From the IMG/VR virus record IMGVR_UViG_3300031857_000140, positions 1-64,000 of that record: a stretch of 64,000 nucleotides of DNA. The stretch is one strand, 5' to 3'. The stretch comes from a virus. The notes beneath the pieces are model-generated. The model saw only the letters and a list, made by a program, of their open reading frames with translations, did not search any database and was not told the origin of the DNA. Shown here one piece after another: positions 35,930-43,275 of this stretch. Position 1 is the stretch's first letter. The number at the start of each line of letters is the position of its first letter. The position numbers and the translations under genes were made by a program.

Positions 35930-36715
35930 TTAAATTTCCCCTTCAAGGTAGAACGAGCTGGAAGGCTTGTCCCTTTCAAAGTGCTCTCGGATGGTGTTAA
36001 TCGCCCGATTGAACTTCTCCTCACCGAAGCGAAGGGTTTGCTCCGATGCTTTGTATACGGCAGGGACATAAGGGAAAGACTTCTCTTGGGTGACCCAGTA
36101 GAAGTCCTCATATCCGAAGACCTTGCAGTAAAGATACGCCTGAATATCGTACCCTAAGTATTTTACGTCAGAACGAAATGCTGACATTGAACGTGTTGTC
36201 TTGGAATCAGAGATGAATCCATTGCCCTTGCAGTCGAGGAATCCCCTAAAAGGGATTCCGTCTACCTCTTCGTTGAACTCAACCTGGTAGTCTCCACTCA
36301 GGTAGATTTCAATGATGCCGCATTCGTTAAGTCGGTCCACCATGTCAATGATTTGCTGGTGGTCATCGAGGCTAAGGATGGTGCGCTCACCAATGGATGC
36401 ATCCATTTCGTTCTTCCACTCTTTGTAGACGCTTGTAGCACGAGGGCTTTTGGCTCCATCAGCCAACAGCTTCTCAATGATGTGCGTATCATCCATTACA
36501 AAGAAGCGTTCATCAAACGCTTCGGGGGTAAACAGCAGGCAGTCGTATGCGCTTCCGAACTGAAGAGCCTCGCTGTCCTTCTTGAGCTTGCCCATCATGT
36601 ACATCTCAAAGAGCGCGATGTCTTGCAGTGCGTACTTGATAGAGCTGTAGGATAGGTATGGCTTCCCAGTGCGCTCAATCATCTGGGTAATCCACTTGTC
36701 TTTCTTCTTAGCCAT
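35930..36715 (-). CDS. PDDEXK exonuclease, RecE/exodeoxyribonuclease VIII-like (DUF3799)
   Basis: A 261-aa protein. YLSYSSIKYALQD at the start and LQFGSAYDCLLFTPEAFDERF match the 'SyS..k...G.a.H.ll..p..F' pattern; the active-site strands follow as GDYQVEFNEEVDGIPFRGFLDCKG and FISDSKTTRSMSAF (D...D-K), then YDIQAYLYC. This fits the PDDEXK-like exonuclease family that works with single-strand annealing proteins. An SSB-like gene lies downstream and an ERF/Rad52-like gene 3 kb upstream, so a RecET-style recombination set is likely. Confidence 0.75.
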   Translation of the reverse strand: MAKKKDKWITQMIERTGKPYLSYSSIKYALQDIALFEMYMMGKLKKDSEALQFGSAYDCLLFTPEAFDERFFVMDDTHIIEKLLADGAKSPRATSVYKEWKNEMDASIGERTILSLDDHQQIIDMVDRLNECGIIEIYLSGDYQVEFNEEVDGIPFRGFLDCKGNGFISDSKTTRSMSAFRSDVKYLGYDIQAYLYCKVFGYEDFYWVTQEKSFPYVPAVYKASEQTLRFGEEKFNRAINTIREHFERDKPSSSFYLEGEI

Positions 36716-36962
36716 TGTGGTATTTGTTGCTTAGTGAATTGTATGCCCCTTGCAGTTGGTCGGCTACCTCTTTTGCCTGCTTGGTTTCTATCATGTCTAC
36801 AACGCTGATTGCTTTCTCAAGTTCTTCCATTGCCGTAACCATAGCTGGCACGTTGTATGAGCTACCGTAGTTAGATAGGATTCGGCCTGCAAGCATTTCA
36901 GCTTCCTTCTTTTTGATATGTGGATGTTCCTTGAAATACTCAAGGTATTCTGATGGTTTCAT
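36708..36962 (-). CDS. Small helical protein
   Basis: An 84-aa helical protein, MKPSEYLEYFKEHPHIKKKE and on, acidic/basic mixed. It overlaps the exonuclease start by 8 bases and the upstream gene by ATGA. Unrecognised. Confidence 0.55.
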   Translation of the reverse strand: MKPSEYLEYFKEHPHIKKKEAEMLAGRILSNYGSSYNVPAMVTAMEELEKAISVVDMIETKQAKEVADQLQGAYNSLSNKYHNG

Positions 36963-37114
36963 TTCAATTTCTCTATGATTAAACTAAGTGCGTTGACATA
37001 TCCTTCCCAGTACTTGGATTCGGTATCTCTACGGCTATACAAACATACGTTTCGATTGTATTGCGCCTTACGATATTGCTCAAGAATATCTTGGGATACG
37101 CTAATCTTTTCCAT
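36959..37114 (-). CDS. Very small protein (51 aa)
   Basis: Reads MEKISVSQDILEQYRKAQYN and on to IIEKLK, with ATG at 37114 and TGA at 36959 overlapping the next ATG. It overlaps the upstream zinc-motif gene by 14 bases. The coupling at both ends supports translation. Function unknown. Confidence 0.5.
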   Translation of the reverse strand: MEKISVSQDILEQYRKAQYNRNVCLYSRRDTESKYWEGYVNALSLIIEKLK

Positions 37115-37433
37115 TCTTCTTTTTGGTTTTTTTGTTGCTTATGCTTTCCATATACTCATCATTGCGAATGCACATATCGCATACCCATTCAAATTCCCAC
37201 ATCTCATCTTCAGGAAACTTTGGTTTTACATCATTCGGAGAGCCGCATCTATCGCATCGAATGCTATTCTCTAAGTCGTATGGAATCCATTCACCTGTAT
37301 CCTTGAAGTCATTTGATACCTCAACGTACCACAGGCCAAAGTCAAAGATGATAGACCACGTTACGTTTGGGTAGCGCAACCACGTTACGCCGATGGCGAA
37401 CTGGTCAACGTATTTTCCTGATGTGATTTTCAT
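37101..37433 (-). CDS. Small protein with zinc-binding CxxC pairs
   Basis: A 110-aa protein. The first half is beta-like and aromatic (FAIGVTWLRYPNVTW), and the second half has CDRCGSPND and WVCDMC, two CxxC knuckles about 30 residues apart that probably bind zinc. The C-terminus is Lys-rich. It overlaps the upstream gene by 4 bases. No family recognised. Confidence 0.55.
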   Translation of the reverse strand: MKITSGKYVDQFAIGVTWLRYPNVTWSIIFDFGLWYVEVSNDFKDTGEWIPYDLENSIRCDRCGSPNDVKPKFPEDEMWEFEWVCDMCIRNDEYMESISNKKTKKKNGKD

Positions 37434-37621
37434 TTCAATTTCTTTTCAAGGATTACTGCTAATGCTATAAGCAATACCCCAATGGTTAGCTGAATAGCGA
37501 TTGGTGACAACACCCACCACCAAGACCAATCGATATGGCCGGTAAGCTTTAGGGCAATGAATAAGAGTGTTAGGAGTCCAGAGAATCCAACGCTTGGGTA
37601 TTTTTTTGGTTTGATTTCCAT
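37430..37621 (-). CDS. Small membrane protein
   Basis: A 63-aa protein (start MEIKPKKYPSVGFSG at 37621, preferred over an upstream in-frame ATG). Two hydrophobic helices (GLLTLLFIALKLTG and VLSPIAIQLTIGVLLIALAVIL) flank HIDWSWWW. This is a widespread phage membrane protein type of unknown role. Confidence 0.6.
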   Translation of the reverse strand: MEIKPKKYPSVGFSGLLTLLFIALKLTGHIDWSWWWVLSPIAIQLTIGVLLIALAVILEKKLK

Positions 37622-37634
37622 TGTTAGGTTTTGT

Positions 37635-37814
37635 TTAGTTATTCGGAAATTCTCCGAGTTGGGTTTCATTTTTTGACAGCTCTACGATAAAGTCAGCGAC
37701 CTTCTCGCACTGCTGTTTGTTTAGGAACTGAACGCTGCTAGAGTGGAACGTATGACGAATCTTATCGTACACCAACTTCTTTATCAGCTCCCACTTTTCT
37801 TCTTCTGTTCTCAT
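37635..37814 (-). CDS. Very small helical protein (59 aa)
   Basis: Reads MRTEEEKWELIKKLVYDKIR and ends FPNN; ATG at 37814, TAA at 37635. Charged helical protein, no family recognised. Its start adjoins one copy of a 20-bp repeat (37816-37835). Confidence 0.5.
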   Translation of the reverse strand: MRTEEEKWELIKKLVYDKIRHTFHSSSVQFLNKQQCEKVADFIVELSKNETQLGEFPNN

Positions 37815-37815
37815 C

Positions 37816-37835
37816 TCTCGTTGGTGTTAAAGGTT
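37816..37835. repeat. 20-bp direct repeat, copy 1
   Basis: TCTCGTTGGTGTTAAAGGTT, identical at 38050-38069. Here it lies between two leftward genes and contains the upstream gene's stop. Confidence 0.8.
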
Positions 37836-38048
37836 ATGTATTTTTTTGAAATTTTTATCCTTTAAGTACTGCTTTCTCTTTTCTACTACTTTAAGTGCTT
37901 CATCGTATGTAGCCACAATAGATTGACGTTTGTTATCATTCCAAGTGAAGTTAGGTAACAAACTATCAATGTATTCCCATTTAAACAAAAAGCATTGCTT
38001 TTCTTGTGCATAAAACCCCTCTATTGTTTCTAATATTCTATACTTCAT
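37827..38048 (-). CDS. Small protein of unknown function
   Basis: A 73-aa protein, MKYRILETIEGFYAQEKQCF and on, basic and aromatic, ending FKKIHNL within the first repeat copy. The gene is more A+T-rich than its neighbours. Its ATG overlaps the preceding TGA. Unrecognised. Confidence 0.55.
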   Translation of the reverse strand: MKYRILETIEGFYAQEKQCFLFKWEYIDSLLPNFTWNDNKRQSIVATYDEALKVVEKRKQYLKDKNFKKIHNL

Positions 38049-38209
38049 TTCTCGTTGGTGTTAAAGGTTTCGTTTAGGAGGTCTGCTAACTCTTGAGCAT
38101 CTTCACCGATAGAGCCAATTATCTTTCCGTCTACAAGTACGTTGTATCCGTATTCATCACAGCATCCGTCTCCGCAGGTGTGCCAGTATGGTTGAAGTTC
38201 TATTTTCAT
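38045..38209 (-). CDS. Very small protein (54 aa)
   Basis: Reads MKIELQPYWHTCGDGCCDEY and on to NTNEK; contains C-x3-CC, perhaps a metal site. ATG at 38209 and TGA at 38045, overlapping genes at both ends (ATGA). Its last codons lie in the second 20-bp repeat copy. Confidence 0.55.
   Translation of the reverse strand: MKIELQPYWHTCGDGCCDEYGYNVLVDGKIIGSIGEDAQELADLLNETFNTNEK
38050..38069. repeat. 20-bp direct repeat, copy 2
   Basis: Same 20 bases as 37816-37835, 234 bp away, here coding for the end of the 54-aa protein. Confidence 0.8.
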
Positions 38210-38508
38210 TTTAATTTACTCTTAATGTGTTCGTCAAAGTCTGAATACTTCAGTCCCCACGTTACACTGAACCACATCATCTCCTTCTCTGCATAGGCTG
38301 CTCGCAACTTAAGTTCTCGCATAAGGTACTTCTTGCCCCACTCCTCAAGTTGTTCGCCCTGAGCAACAGTCATAGTGTACTTCTGGTACCACTTGTCTAC
38401 GCCAACGATGTCGTCGTAGTTCACGTCGTGTCCAGCAATCTCAAACATCTTATTGACGATGTCAATCATTGCCTTCTCCTTCTTTTGTTCTCTCGTTAGT
38501 CGTTTCAT
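38206..38508 (-). CDS. Small helical protein
   Basis: A 100-aa protein, MKRLTREQKKEKAMIDIVNK and on, strongly helical and charged, with WYQKYTMTVAQGEQLEEWGKKYL in the middle. Overlaps neighbours by four bases on both sides. Unrecognised. Confidence 0.55.
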   Translation of the reverse strand: MKRLTREQKKEKAMIDIVNKMFEIAGHDVNYDDIVGVDKWYQKYTMTVAQGEQLEEWGKKYLMRELKLRAAYAEKEMMWFSVTWGLKYSDFDEHIKSKLK

Positions 38509-38765
38509 TGCACATTATGCTCAATTAGAATCTCCCAATAGTCGCCGTGGTCAACGAATCCTGATACGATTCCATCAAGCCCATACAGCGACATATTCGT
38601 GCCGACAGGTATATATGGTCCCCCGCTTGGGTCAACGAATATGATGTTGTCATCGTTGTCCCATCCGAATCGTGTGTACTTGAAGTCTCCCTTCCAGTCA
38701 ATGTTGCCGTTCTCATTCTTTTCAAACGTGAACTCGTCTCCGTATCTGTTTGTGTACTTGCTCAT
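38505..38765 (-). CDS. Small beta-rich protein
   Basis: An 86-aa acidic protein, MSKYTNRYGDEFTFEKNENG and on, beta-rich with Asp/Gly turns. ATGA overlaps at both ends place it in the same translational chain as the HAD phosphatase. Unrecognised. Confidence 0.55.
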   Translation of the reverse strand: MSKYTNRYGDEFTFEKNENGNIDWKGDFKYTRFGWDNDDNIIFVDPSGGPYIPVGTNMSLYGLDGIVSGFVDHGDYWEILIEHNVQ

Positions 38766-39124
38766 TGGAATGTTTGAATTTTAGCATCTACCTCTTTCAG
38801 CTCAGACCAAGTGCCCAAGTATGTGATAGCTCGCACCTTTCGGTTATCAATCCATACGTACTCCTGGCCATCCTTGATACGTGGCTTGTCCATCACCAGT
38901 CCGTGGTACTTGAAGCCATTGTCGCTTAACCACTTCTCAGTAACAGCTTTGTCCTTTGATTCCCTTGCGGTAAAGAACGTAATCACGTTACCCTCGTCGT
39001 ACCATTTGTTGATGATGCCAAGCGCATCAGGATAAGCAGATGCGCTGGCATACAGATGGCTGTCCTCGTTCTTGATGTCGTCGCATATCGTACCATCAAT
39101 GTCTATAAGAAACACTCGTGTCAT
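38762..39124 (-). CDS. HAD-superfamily phosphatase
   Basis: A 120-aa protein. Motif I is FLIDIDGTICDD (nucleophile Asp and the general acid two residues later), motif II is VITFFTAR, and a conserved Lys region with VMDKPR plus WIDNR follow. The cap is minimal, so small soluble substrates (nucleotides, sugar phosphates) or a polynucleotide end are possible. Similar stand-alone HAD enzymes are common in Bacteroidota phages. It overlaps both neighbours by ATGA. Confidence 0.75.
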   Translation of the reverse strand: MTRVFLIDIDGTICDDIKNEDSHLYASASAYPDALGIINKWYDEGNVITFFTARESKDKAVTEKWLSDNGFKYHGLVMDKPRIKDGQEYVWIDNRKVRAITYLGTWSELKEVDAKIQTFQ

Positions 39125-39537
39125 TGCTCAAGGTATTGGTAATGCGTTCCCTCGTTGCCGTTGGTTCCGATGATGTCCATTCGCCGGTTCAGCTCCTCTT
39201 CCATCTCTTCCCACTCTTGGTCGCGAGCGTGAGCGGAGCACGGCGTAATCGCCGGCTCTCGCTCTCCAGCTACGTAGATGTTAGATAGGGGCTGAGAGAC
39301 AAACTCACGGATGCCTCGCTCGATGTTGAGATAGGTCTCCTCATCTTCTCCATCCCGGAAATTTCCATAGACAGAACCAAGCGTAGCCTCAAGCTCTTTT
39401 ACCAATCCCTTGGCGTGGAACTTAGCACCCTTGCTGTATAGTTTACTATGGGTAAACTCATCCATGTACTCCAATCCAATCTGGAGGCAGGCCACCATCT
39501 TGATGATTGCCTCGTTGAGTTGTTCCTCGTTCTTCAT
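39121..39537 (-). CDS. Acidic helical protein of unknown function
   Basis: A 138-aa protein, MKNEEQLNEAIIKMVACLQI and on, with a helical N-terminal half (HAKGLVKELEATLGSVYG) and an acidic Glu-rich C-terminus (DQEWEEMEEELNRRMD). Coupled at both ends. Unrecognised. Confidence 0.55.
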   Translation of the reverse strand: MKNEEQLNEAIIKMVACLQIGLEYMDEFTHSKLYSKGAKFHAKGLVKELEATLGSVYGNFRDGEDEETYLNIERGIREFVSQPLSNIYVAGEREPAITPCSAHARDQEWEEMEEELNRRMDIIGTNGNEGTHYQYLEQ

Positions 39538-39680
39538 TCCCTATCCTTGTTGAAGGTATAGGCAACAGCTAAGAATCCTCCGAGCGCTACGAACGCCAGC
39601 TTTGTTGTTGCATCATCGGCCACCAATAGACCGATAACGGATAGTATTGTACCGAAAAGGTATGTTTTCTTGTTGACCAT
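39534..39680 (-). CDS. Very small membrane protein (48 aa)
   Basis: Reads MVNKKTYLFGTILSVIGLLV and ends TFNKDRE; two short hydrophobic helices. ATG 39680, TGA 39534 overlapping the next ATG. Role unknown; paired with another tiny membrane gene just upstream. Confidence 0.5.
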   Translation of the reverse strand: MVNKKTYLFGTILSVIGLLVADDATTKLAFVALGGFLAVAYTFNKDRE

Positions 39681-39793
39681 TACTCGTCGCTTCTATCTGA
39701 TGGTTCGTCGGAAAAAAGGAGCCAGGCCAAGACGGCCGTGACTCCAATCATTCCGATTGCAAACGCTAACAATCCTAACGATTGTACTAACAT
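39680..39793 (-). CDS. Very small membrane protein (37 aa)
   Basis: Reads MLVQSLGLLAFAIGMIGVTA and ends PSDRSDE; one transmembrane helix and an acidic tail. TAATG overlaps join it to the annealing-protein gene upstream and the 48-aa gene downstream. Confidence 0.5.
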   Translation of the reverse strand: MLVQSLGLLAFAIGMIGVTAVLAWLLFSDEPSDRSDE

Positions 39794-40326
39794 TAGGCCG
39801 TTACGTGTAAGCGAAGTGAGTGTGTCTGTTCCTCGCTGAGGATAGTACCATACTTAGAAATCACTGCATCAAAGCGTTTCTTGCGTTCAGGCGCATTGGC
39901 TCCCGCCTTGATATGCTCCGCAGCCTTCTCTAAGTCGGGGGCCGCCGATGCCTTGGGCGCAGATGGTAGCTCCTGCTTGGCGATAGCAAGCGATACTTCT
40001 TCTGCTGTTGCAATGGATGACTCAACACCGATGCCGAGGAACCCAAGCGCACGACCTACGGCCGACGTCTCGCAGTTCTCCACGTACGATGTCTTGTTAA
40101 TCATTGATGCCGACCGGTCTTCTTGAGCGAAGCCCGTAGCAGCGACAGCTCCCTTGCTGTCGCGTATGGTCGCCTTCATGACGCACATATCTGAGTCTAT
40201 CGCTACCATCTCGGTCTCGATTGAATAGCCCTTGTACTCGGGCAGTTTACGCAGGGCAATAATGCGTTCGTTCACCTGAACGTACTCCTTGCCCTTGATG
40301 TTGGTTGTCTTTAGTTGGTAAGCCAT
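39793..40326 (-). CDS. ERF/Rad52-like single-strand annealing protein
   Basis: A 177-aa protein. The central block, VMKATIRDSKGAVAATGFA followed by TSYVENCETSAVGRALGFLG, is the hallmark of a large group of phage single-strand DNA annealing proteins. The C-terminal third is Ala/Lys-rich and helical (EKAAEHIKAGANAPERKK). With the RecE-like exonuclease (35930), the SSB-like protein and the RusA-like resolvase, it gives a complete phage recombination route. Family-level call is good; the exact subgroup is not certain. Confidence 0.75.
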   Translation of the reverse strand: MAYQLKTTNIKGKEYVQVNERIIALRKLPEYKGYSIETEMVAIDSDMCVMKATIRDSKGAVAATGFAQEDRSASMINKTSYVENCETSAVGRALGFLGIGVESSIATAEEVSLAIAKQELPSAPKASAAPDLEKAAEHIKAGANAPERKKRFDAVISKYGTILSEEQTHSLRLHVTA

Positions 40327-40359
40327 TGATTTGAATTTGAATTAGTTAAAGTTAAGGAA

Positions 40360-40527
40360 TCATTTTGAGTTGGACAAGTTGTACTGCATTACTTTCGCAA
40401 TACCCTTGTCAAGTTCTACACCACAAGAGTAGTGCACAGATTGGATTTTTACCATCCAGTCGAGGTAGGACAATCGCTTCGGCGCTACGCCTTTGTCATT
40501 GCCACTTGAAATCTTGGTTCGAGCCAT
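40360..40527 (-). CDS. Very small protein (55 aa)
   Basis: Reads MARTKISSGNDKGVAPKRLS and ends NLSNSK; ATG 40527, TGA 40360. It overlaps the upstream gene by 43 bases in another frame, which lowers confidence. Function unknown. Confidence 0.4.
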   Translation of the reverse strand: MARTKISSGNDKGVAPKRLSYLDWMVKIQSVHYSCGVELDKGIAKVMQYNLSNSK

Positions 40528-40823
40528 CCTTCTTGTATGTAAATGTTTCTAATGATATGCAGCATCTTCAGGAAGTGGGTTGCTGTTTGCAGCAGGCTCA
40601 GCTCCTTGTGGTGGTCTTTCCCAATGCGCTCATTGAGGAAGTGAATCTGTTCCCATGAGGTAGCACAGATTAGGTTGATGAATGACTTTCGGTTGTAGCG
40701 AGCTGACTCAATCAGCTCGTCGGCCCAGACGTGGTACTCGTTGTCCTTGGGGTTGGAGCCAAGTAACGAGTCCACCATCTGGTCAACCTTAGCATAGCTC
40801 GATTCTAATTTTCCAAATACCAT
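40485..40823 (-). CDS. Helical protein of unknown function
   Basis: A 112-aa protein, MVFGKLESSYAKVDQMVDSL and on, helical throughout (NRKSFINLICATSWEQIHFL). It overlaps the small membrane-protein gene upstream by 19 bases. Unrecognised. Confidence 0.55.
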   Translation of the reverse strand: MVFGKLESSYAKVDQMVDSLLGSNPKDNEYHVWADELIESARYNRKSFINLICATSWEQIHFLNERIGKDHHKELSLLQTATHFLKMLHIIRNIYIQEGWLEPRFQVAMTKA

Positions 40824-40963
40824 AGGAATGCGAAAAATACCCAGGCAAGGAAGGCGATGAACGCCGCCTCTGCAATGATGTACACAAGCAAGCCGATAAT
40901 CTTAGAATGTAGCGAGCCGTTGCCGGAGAACGCCATACGTATTGCAGTCAGGAAACTAACCAT
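40805..40963 (-). CDS. Small membrane protein (52 aa)
   Basis: Start MVSFLTAIRMAFSGNG at 40963, inside the end of the upstream 40-aa gene; an in-frame ATG at 41023 is possible but would overlap it far more. One long hydrophobic region (IIGLLVYIIAEAAFIAFLAW) suggests one or two membrane helices. Confidence 0.5.
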   Translation of the reverse strand: MVSFLTAIRMAFSGNGSLHSKIIGLLVYIIAEAAFIAFLAWVFFAFLWYLEN

Positions 40964-41070
40964 TCGATTGTTCTCATTATTAGGTAAAACAAAGCGTAGT
41001 GAGGAGCGTGGATAACAATCCACGCAAGGGCCTCAATGTAGCGAGGGACTTTCTGTTTCTGTTCGTTCAT
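40948..41070 (-). CDS. Very small protein (40 aa)
   Basis: Reads MNEQKQKVPRYIEALAWIVI and ends RTIEWLVS; ATG 41070, TGA 40948. Amphipathic, possibly membrane-associated. It contains a perfect 8-bp inverted repeat at 41006-41025. Confidence 0.4.
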   Translation of the reverse strand: MNEQKQKVPRYIEALAWIVIHAPHYALFYLIMRTIEWLVS

Positions 41071-41248
41071 GTAGGGTTAGGTATTTTTTGATTTCATCTA
41101 TACTCTCCAAGCATTGCTTGGCTCTGAGGTTTATGCCCGGTATGTGCATAAGAGAGCTGTAGTCGTCCACGAAATGGAGGTTGGTCTCTATGCGAGCCAA
41201 CTCCATCTCTATGGCGCTTTGCCAGGTGATTGATTCCCTAACGCTCAT
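41033..41248 (-). CDS. Small helical protein
   Basis: A 71-aa acidic helical protein, MSVRESITWQSAIEMELARI and on. Overlaps both neighbours (11 bases upstream, 38 downstream). Unrecognised. Confidence 0.5.
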   Translation of the reverse strand: MSVRESITWQSAIEMELARIETNLHFVDDYSSLMHIPGINLRAKQCLESIDEIKKYLTLHERTETESPSLH

Positions 41249-41735
41249 CGCTTATGATTTCAGACACCATGAAGTCAGGCTTGTCCTCATGCTCGTTAAT
41301 CGCATACTCGTCAAGCGGCGCTATCCACGAAGTCTTAGCAAGCTCAACAGCTTCCTGCGCGCTCTGCGCATACACGTTGTACACTCGCCGCATCGTATAC
41401 CTAATCTCGGTGTCAGAGGTAACCTCGTACCGCTTTATCGAGCTTGCCGGAACCGGATGTTGCATTGGCTCCTTCTTTTCCTCGCCTTGGAAGATTACGC
41501 TCGTAAACGACTCATTCTTCACGCGTGGGTCGTAGGCAATCTCTACGAGCTTGGTGCCGTCGGGCACCTTGCGCATATCAAGACTGCTTGCTGTTATCTC
41601 CCGCGCACGCTTCTCGTTGTCGGCGTAGCAGTGAAAGACAGAGAAGGTTGGTTCTCCTTCTTGGGGTCGGCGGTCAAAGCCCTTGGCTCCCTTTCCACGG
41701 ATGGGATTGGGGATGGTAATTACGAATTGTTTCAT
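41238..41735 (-). CDS. Protein of unknown function behind a strong leftward promoter
   Basis: A 165-aa protein starting MKQFVITIPNPIRGKGAKGF (ATG 41735, with an aattaaaATG leader typical of the host group; 41768 is an alternative). It is a mixed alpha/beta protein with a helical segment, VYNVYAQSAQEAVELAKTSWI, of the kind found in small repeat-like modules. The promoter at 41766-41796 marks it as the first gene of a leftward unit. No family recognised. Confidence 0.55.
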   Translation of the reverse strand: MKQFVITIPNPIRGKGAKGFDRRPQEGEPTFSVFHCYADNEKRAREITASSLDMRKVPDGTKLVEIAYDPRVKNESFTSVIFQGEEKKEPMQHPVPASSIKRYEVTSDTEIRYTMRRVYNVYAQSAQEAVELAKTSWIAPLDEYAINEHEDKPDFMVSEIISDER

Positions 41736-41765
41736 TTTAATTGATGTTTTTGAATTTGATTTGTA

Positions 41766-41796
41766 CAAAGGTTAATAAGAAAATTGAATTGTGCAA
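41766..41796 (-). promoter_or_regulatory. Leftward promoter with TTGCACAATTCAA -33 region
   Basis: Minus strand: TTGCACAATTCAA (41796-41784), a 19-base gap from TTG to the -7-like TAACCTTTG (41774-41766). The same -33 block and spacing occur at 52413-52442. Confidence 0.7.
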
Positions 41797-41807
41797 CTAT
41801 TTGCGTA

Positions 41808-41978
41808 CTAATTGAAGCGTTCTCGCCCTAACATATTGACACTCAGCGATATTTCGTTGATTTTTTCTTCAAGATAATCTCGCATTTCTTCGTCATCAAA
41901 GACGTATTTGCCGTTATCGTCGATGTAATACATCAGTGGGACAGCGATTTCGGTAGGAAGATTTCGGTTATTGCTCAT
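41808..41978 (-). CDS. Very small acidic protein (56 aa)
   Basis: Reads MSNNRNLPTEIAVPLMYYID and ends GRERFN; ATG 41978, TAG 41808; ATGA overlap with the upstream gene. Helical, acidic. Unrecognised. Confidence 0.5.
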   Translation of the reverse strand: MSNNRNLPTEIAVPLMYYIDDNGKYVFDDEEMRDYLEEKINEISLSVNMLGRERFN

Positions 41979-42169
41979 GGTTGTTGGTTTTTATGTTGTT
42001 TCCATTCGAGGTAGAAGCCTATGGCGACCACCACATTCATACCCAACGACGCTATGATTTCATGAACGTCTTGGTAAACATTGGTCGATAGATGCACGTG
42101 CCCCACCATCCAAAATGGTATGGACAAGTTTCCTGCTATCCATCGTATCGTGAAGTCAATGAATCTCAT
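41975..42169 (-). CDS. Small membrane protein (64 aa)
   Basis: Reads MRFIDFTIRWIAGNLSIPFW and ends HKNQQP; two hydrophobic segments. Its start overlaps the GH73 gene's stop by 4 bases. A role beside a membrane-anchored hydrolase is possible. Confidence 0.5.
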   Translation of the reverse strand: MRFIDFTIRWIAGNLSIPFWMVGHVHLSTNVYQDVHEIIASLGMNVVVAIGFYLEWKQHKNQQP

Positions 42170-42696
42170 TGTCTTGACATAATCTTACGTAGCTTGGCCA
42201 CGTAGTTAGGGTCTTCAGCGTAGTACCCATTGAGCAGTGATAGGAACTGCTCGTTGGTTCTGCAATGCTTGGCGTAGGTAGCGCACCACATCGCATAGTC
42301 AAGGACACTATCTTCCCACGAATCGTAGTAGGCGTGTCCGTGTTGGCTTCCACGCGCAAGGTTGATGCGCGTCTTGGCCTCCTTCATCCCAAAGAGATTG
42401 TTGTTCTCTACGAAGATGTTAGACCTAAAGGTGTTGGTCTCCAGCTTGGCCTGAGCAACAGCTACATCAGCAAAGCGCACGTTGAGTTCCTTCAGCTTTG
42501 AGCGTAGGCGCTCTTCGCTGAACTGGTTGCCCATCCCACGCATTTGGATGATGCGCTCGTACTCTGTCGCATCGACCACGTTGATGGAAAGAAAGATAAA
42601 GGCAGCAGCCACAAAGGCTGCGCCTTTGATGATAGTGGTTCCAAAAGGAAGCTTACGATAAGTAAGCGTATCTGGATTGAAGGTGTATATACCCAT
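42166..42696 (-). CDS. Membrane-anchored GH73-type glucosaminidase (FlgJ/LytF-like)
   Basis: A 176-aa protein. An N-terminal hydrophobic helix (GAAFVAAAFIFLSINVV, about residues 25-41) anchors it. The catalytic domain follows: FADVAVAQAKLETNTFRS with the expected catalytic Glu, then NNLFGMK, HAYYDSWEDSVLDYAMW and GYYAEDPNYVAKLRKIM, all matching GH73 N-acetylglucosaminidases that cut peptidoglycan glycan strands. It lies in the leftward (probably early/middle) block, not with the holin, and may serve a purpose other than final lysis. It overlaps the next gene by ATGA. Confidence 0.75.
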   Translation of the reverse strand: MGIYTFNPDTLTYRKLPFGTTIIKGAAFVAAAFIFLSINVVDATEYERIIQMRGMGNQFSEERLRSKLKELNVRFADVAVAQAKLETNTFRSNIFVENNNLFGMKEAKTRINLARGSQHGHAYYDSWEDSVLDYAMWCATYAKHCRTNEQFLSLLNGYYAEDPNYVAKLRKIMSRQ

Positions 42697-42698
42697 GG

Positions 42699-43271
42699 CT
42701 AATAGAAGATTTCCCTGCGGTCATAGTCATCGTAGCCATTCCCTTCGCTGTCCACCCATTGCTCTTTCTTTGGGTCATACTCTACAACCTTCTCATCGAC
42801 CATGTAGGAGAACGTACCCTCGACTATGCCATCCTCTCTGGTGTGCATAAGAGCGAACTCCTCTGATTCTTCCTCGGCTTCGACGATGAATTCAATGTCG
42901 GGGAACATCTCAAACATCTTCTCCATTACCGGGATGGGATACGACCAAGCGGTAGAGAACATCACGCGCACAAGCGTATCGCTCTCGCGTTCAACAATGG
43001 TGTGGCAAGCGTTCCACTTGGTGCCCCAATTCTCAACAGACCAATCGTACCAGTTGGGTATGTTGTTGGCCTTGCAATGCTCCTTCTCCTCCTTGCCGAT
43101 GTTACCTCGGAAGATGTTGTCGGGCATAGGTATGATTGACTCGAAGTCAAACGATAGGCGCTCGTCTTCACGCTCTGCGCTGTTGTTCACCTTGGTTGTC
43201 TTCGCAAGGAAGGCATCAAGGCTCTCTTTGGAGCCTGATGCCCTGATGATGTTATACGTCCAGTTCGGCAT
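42699..43271 (-). CDS. Api92/YubB-like ferredoxin-fold protein (DUF1281-like)
   Basis: A 190-aa acidic protein. MPNWTYNIIRASGS at the start, SIIPMPDNI, WYDWSVENWGTKWNA and FSTAWSYPIPVMEKM match the pattern of the Api92-like/DUF1281 group, found widely in phages and plasmids. No biochemical role is established. The C-terminus is very acidic and aromatic (DDYDRREIFY). Confidence 0.7.
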   Translation of the reverse strand: MPNWTYNIIRASGSKESLDAFLAKTTKVNNSAEREDERLSFDFESIIPMPDNIFRGNIGKEEKEHCKANNIPNWYDWSVENWGTKWNACHTIVERESDTLVRVMFSTAWSYPIPVMEKMFEMFPDIEFIVEAEEESEEFALMHTREDGIVEGTFSYMVDEKVVEYDPKKEQWVDSEGNGYDDYDRREIFY

Positions 43272-43275
43272 AGTT

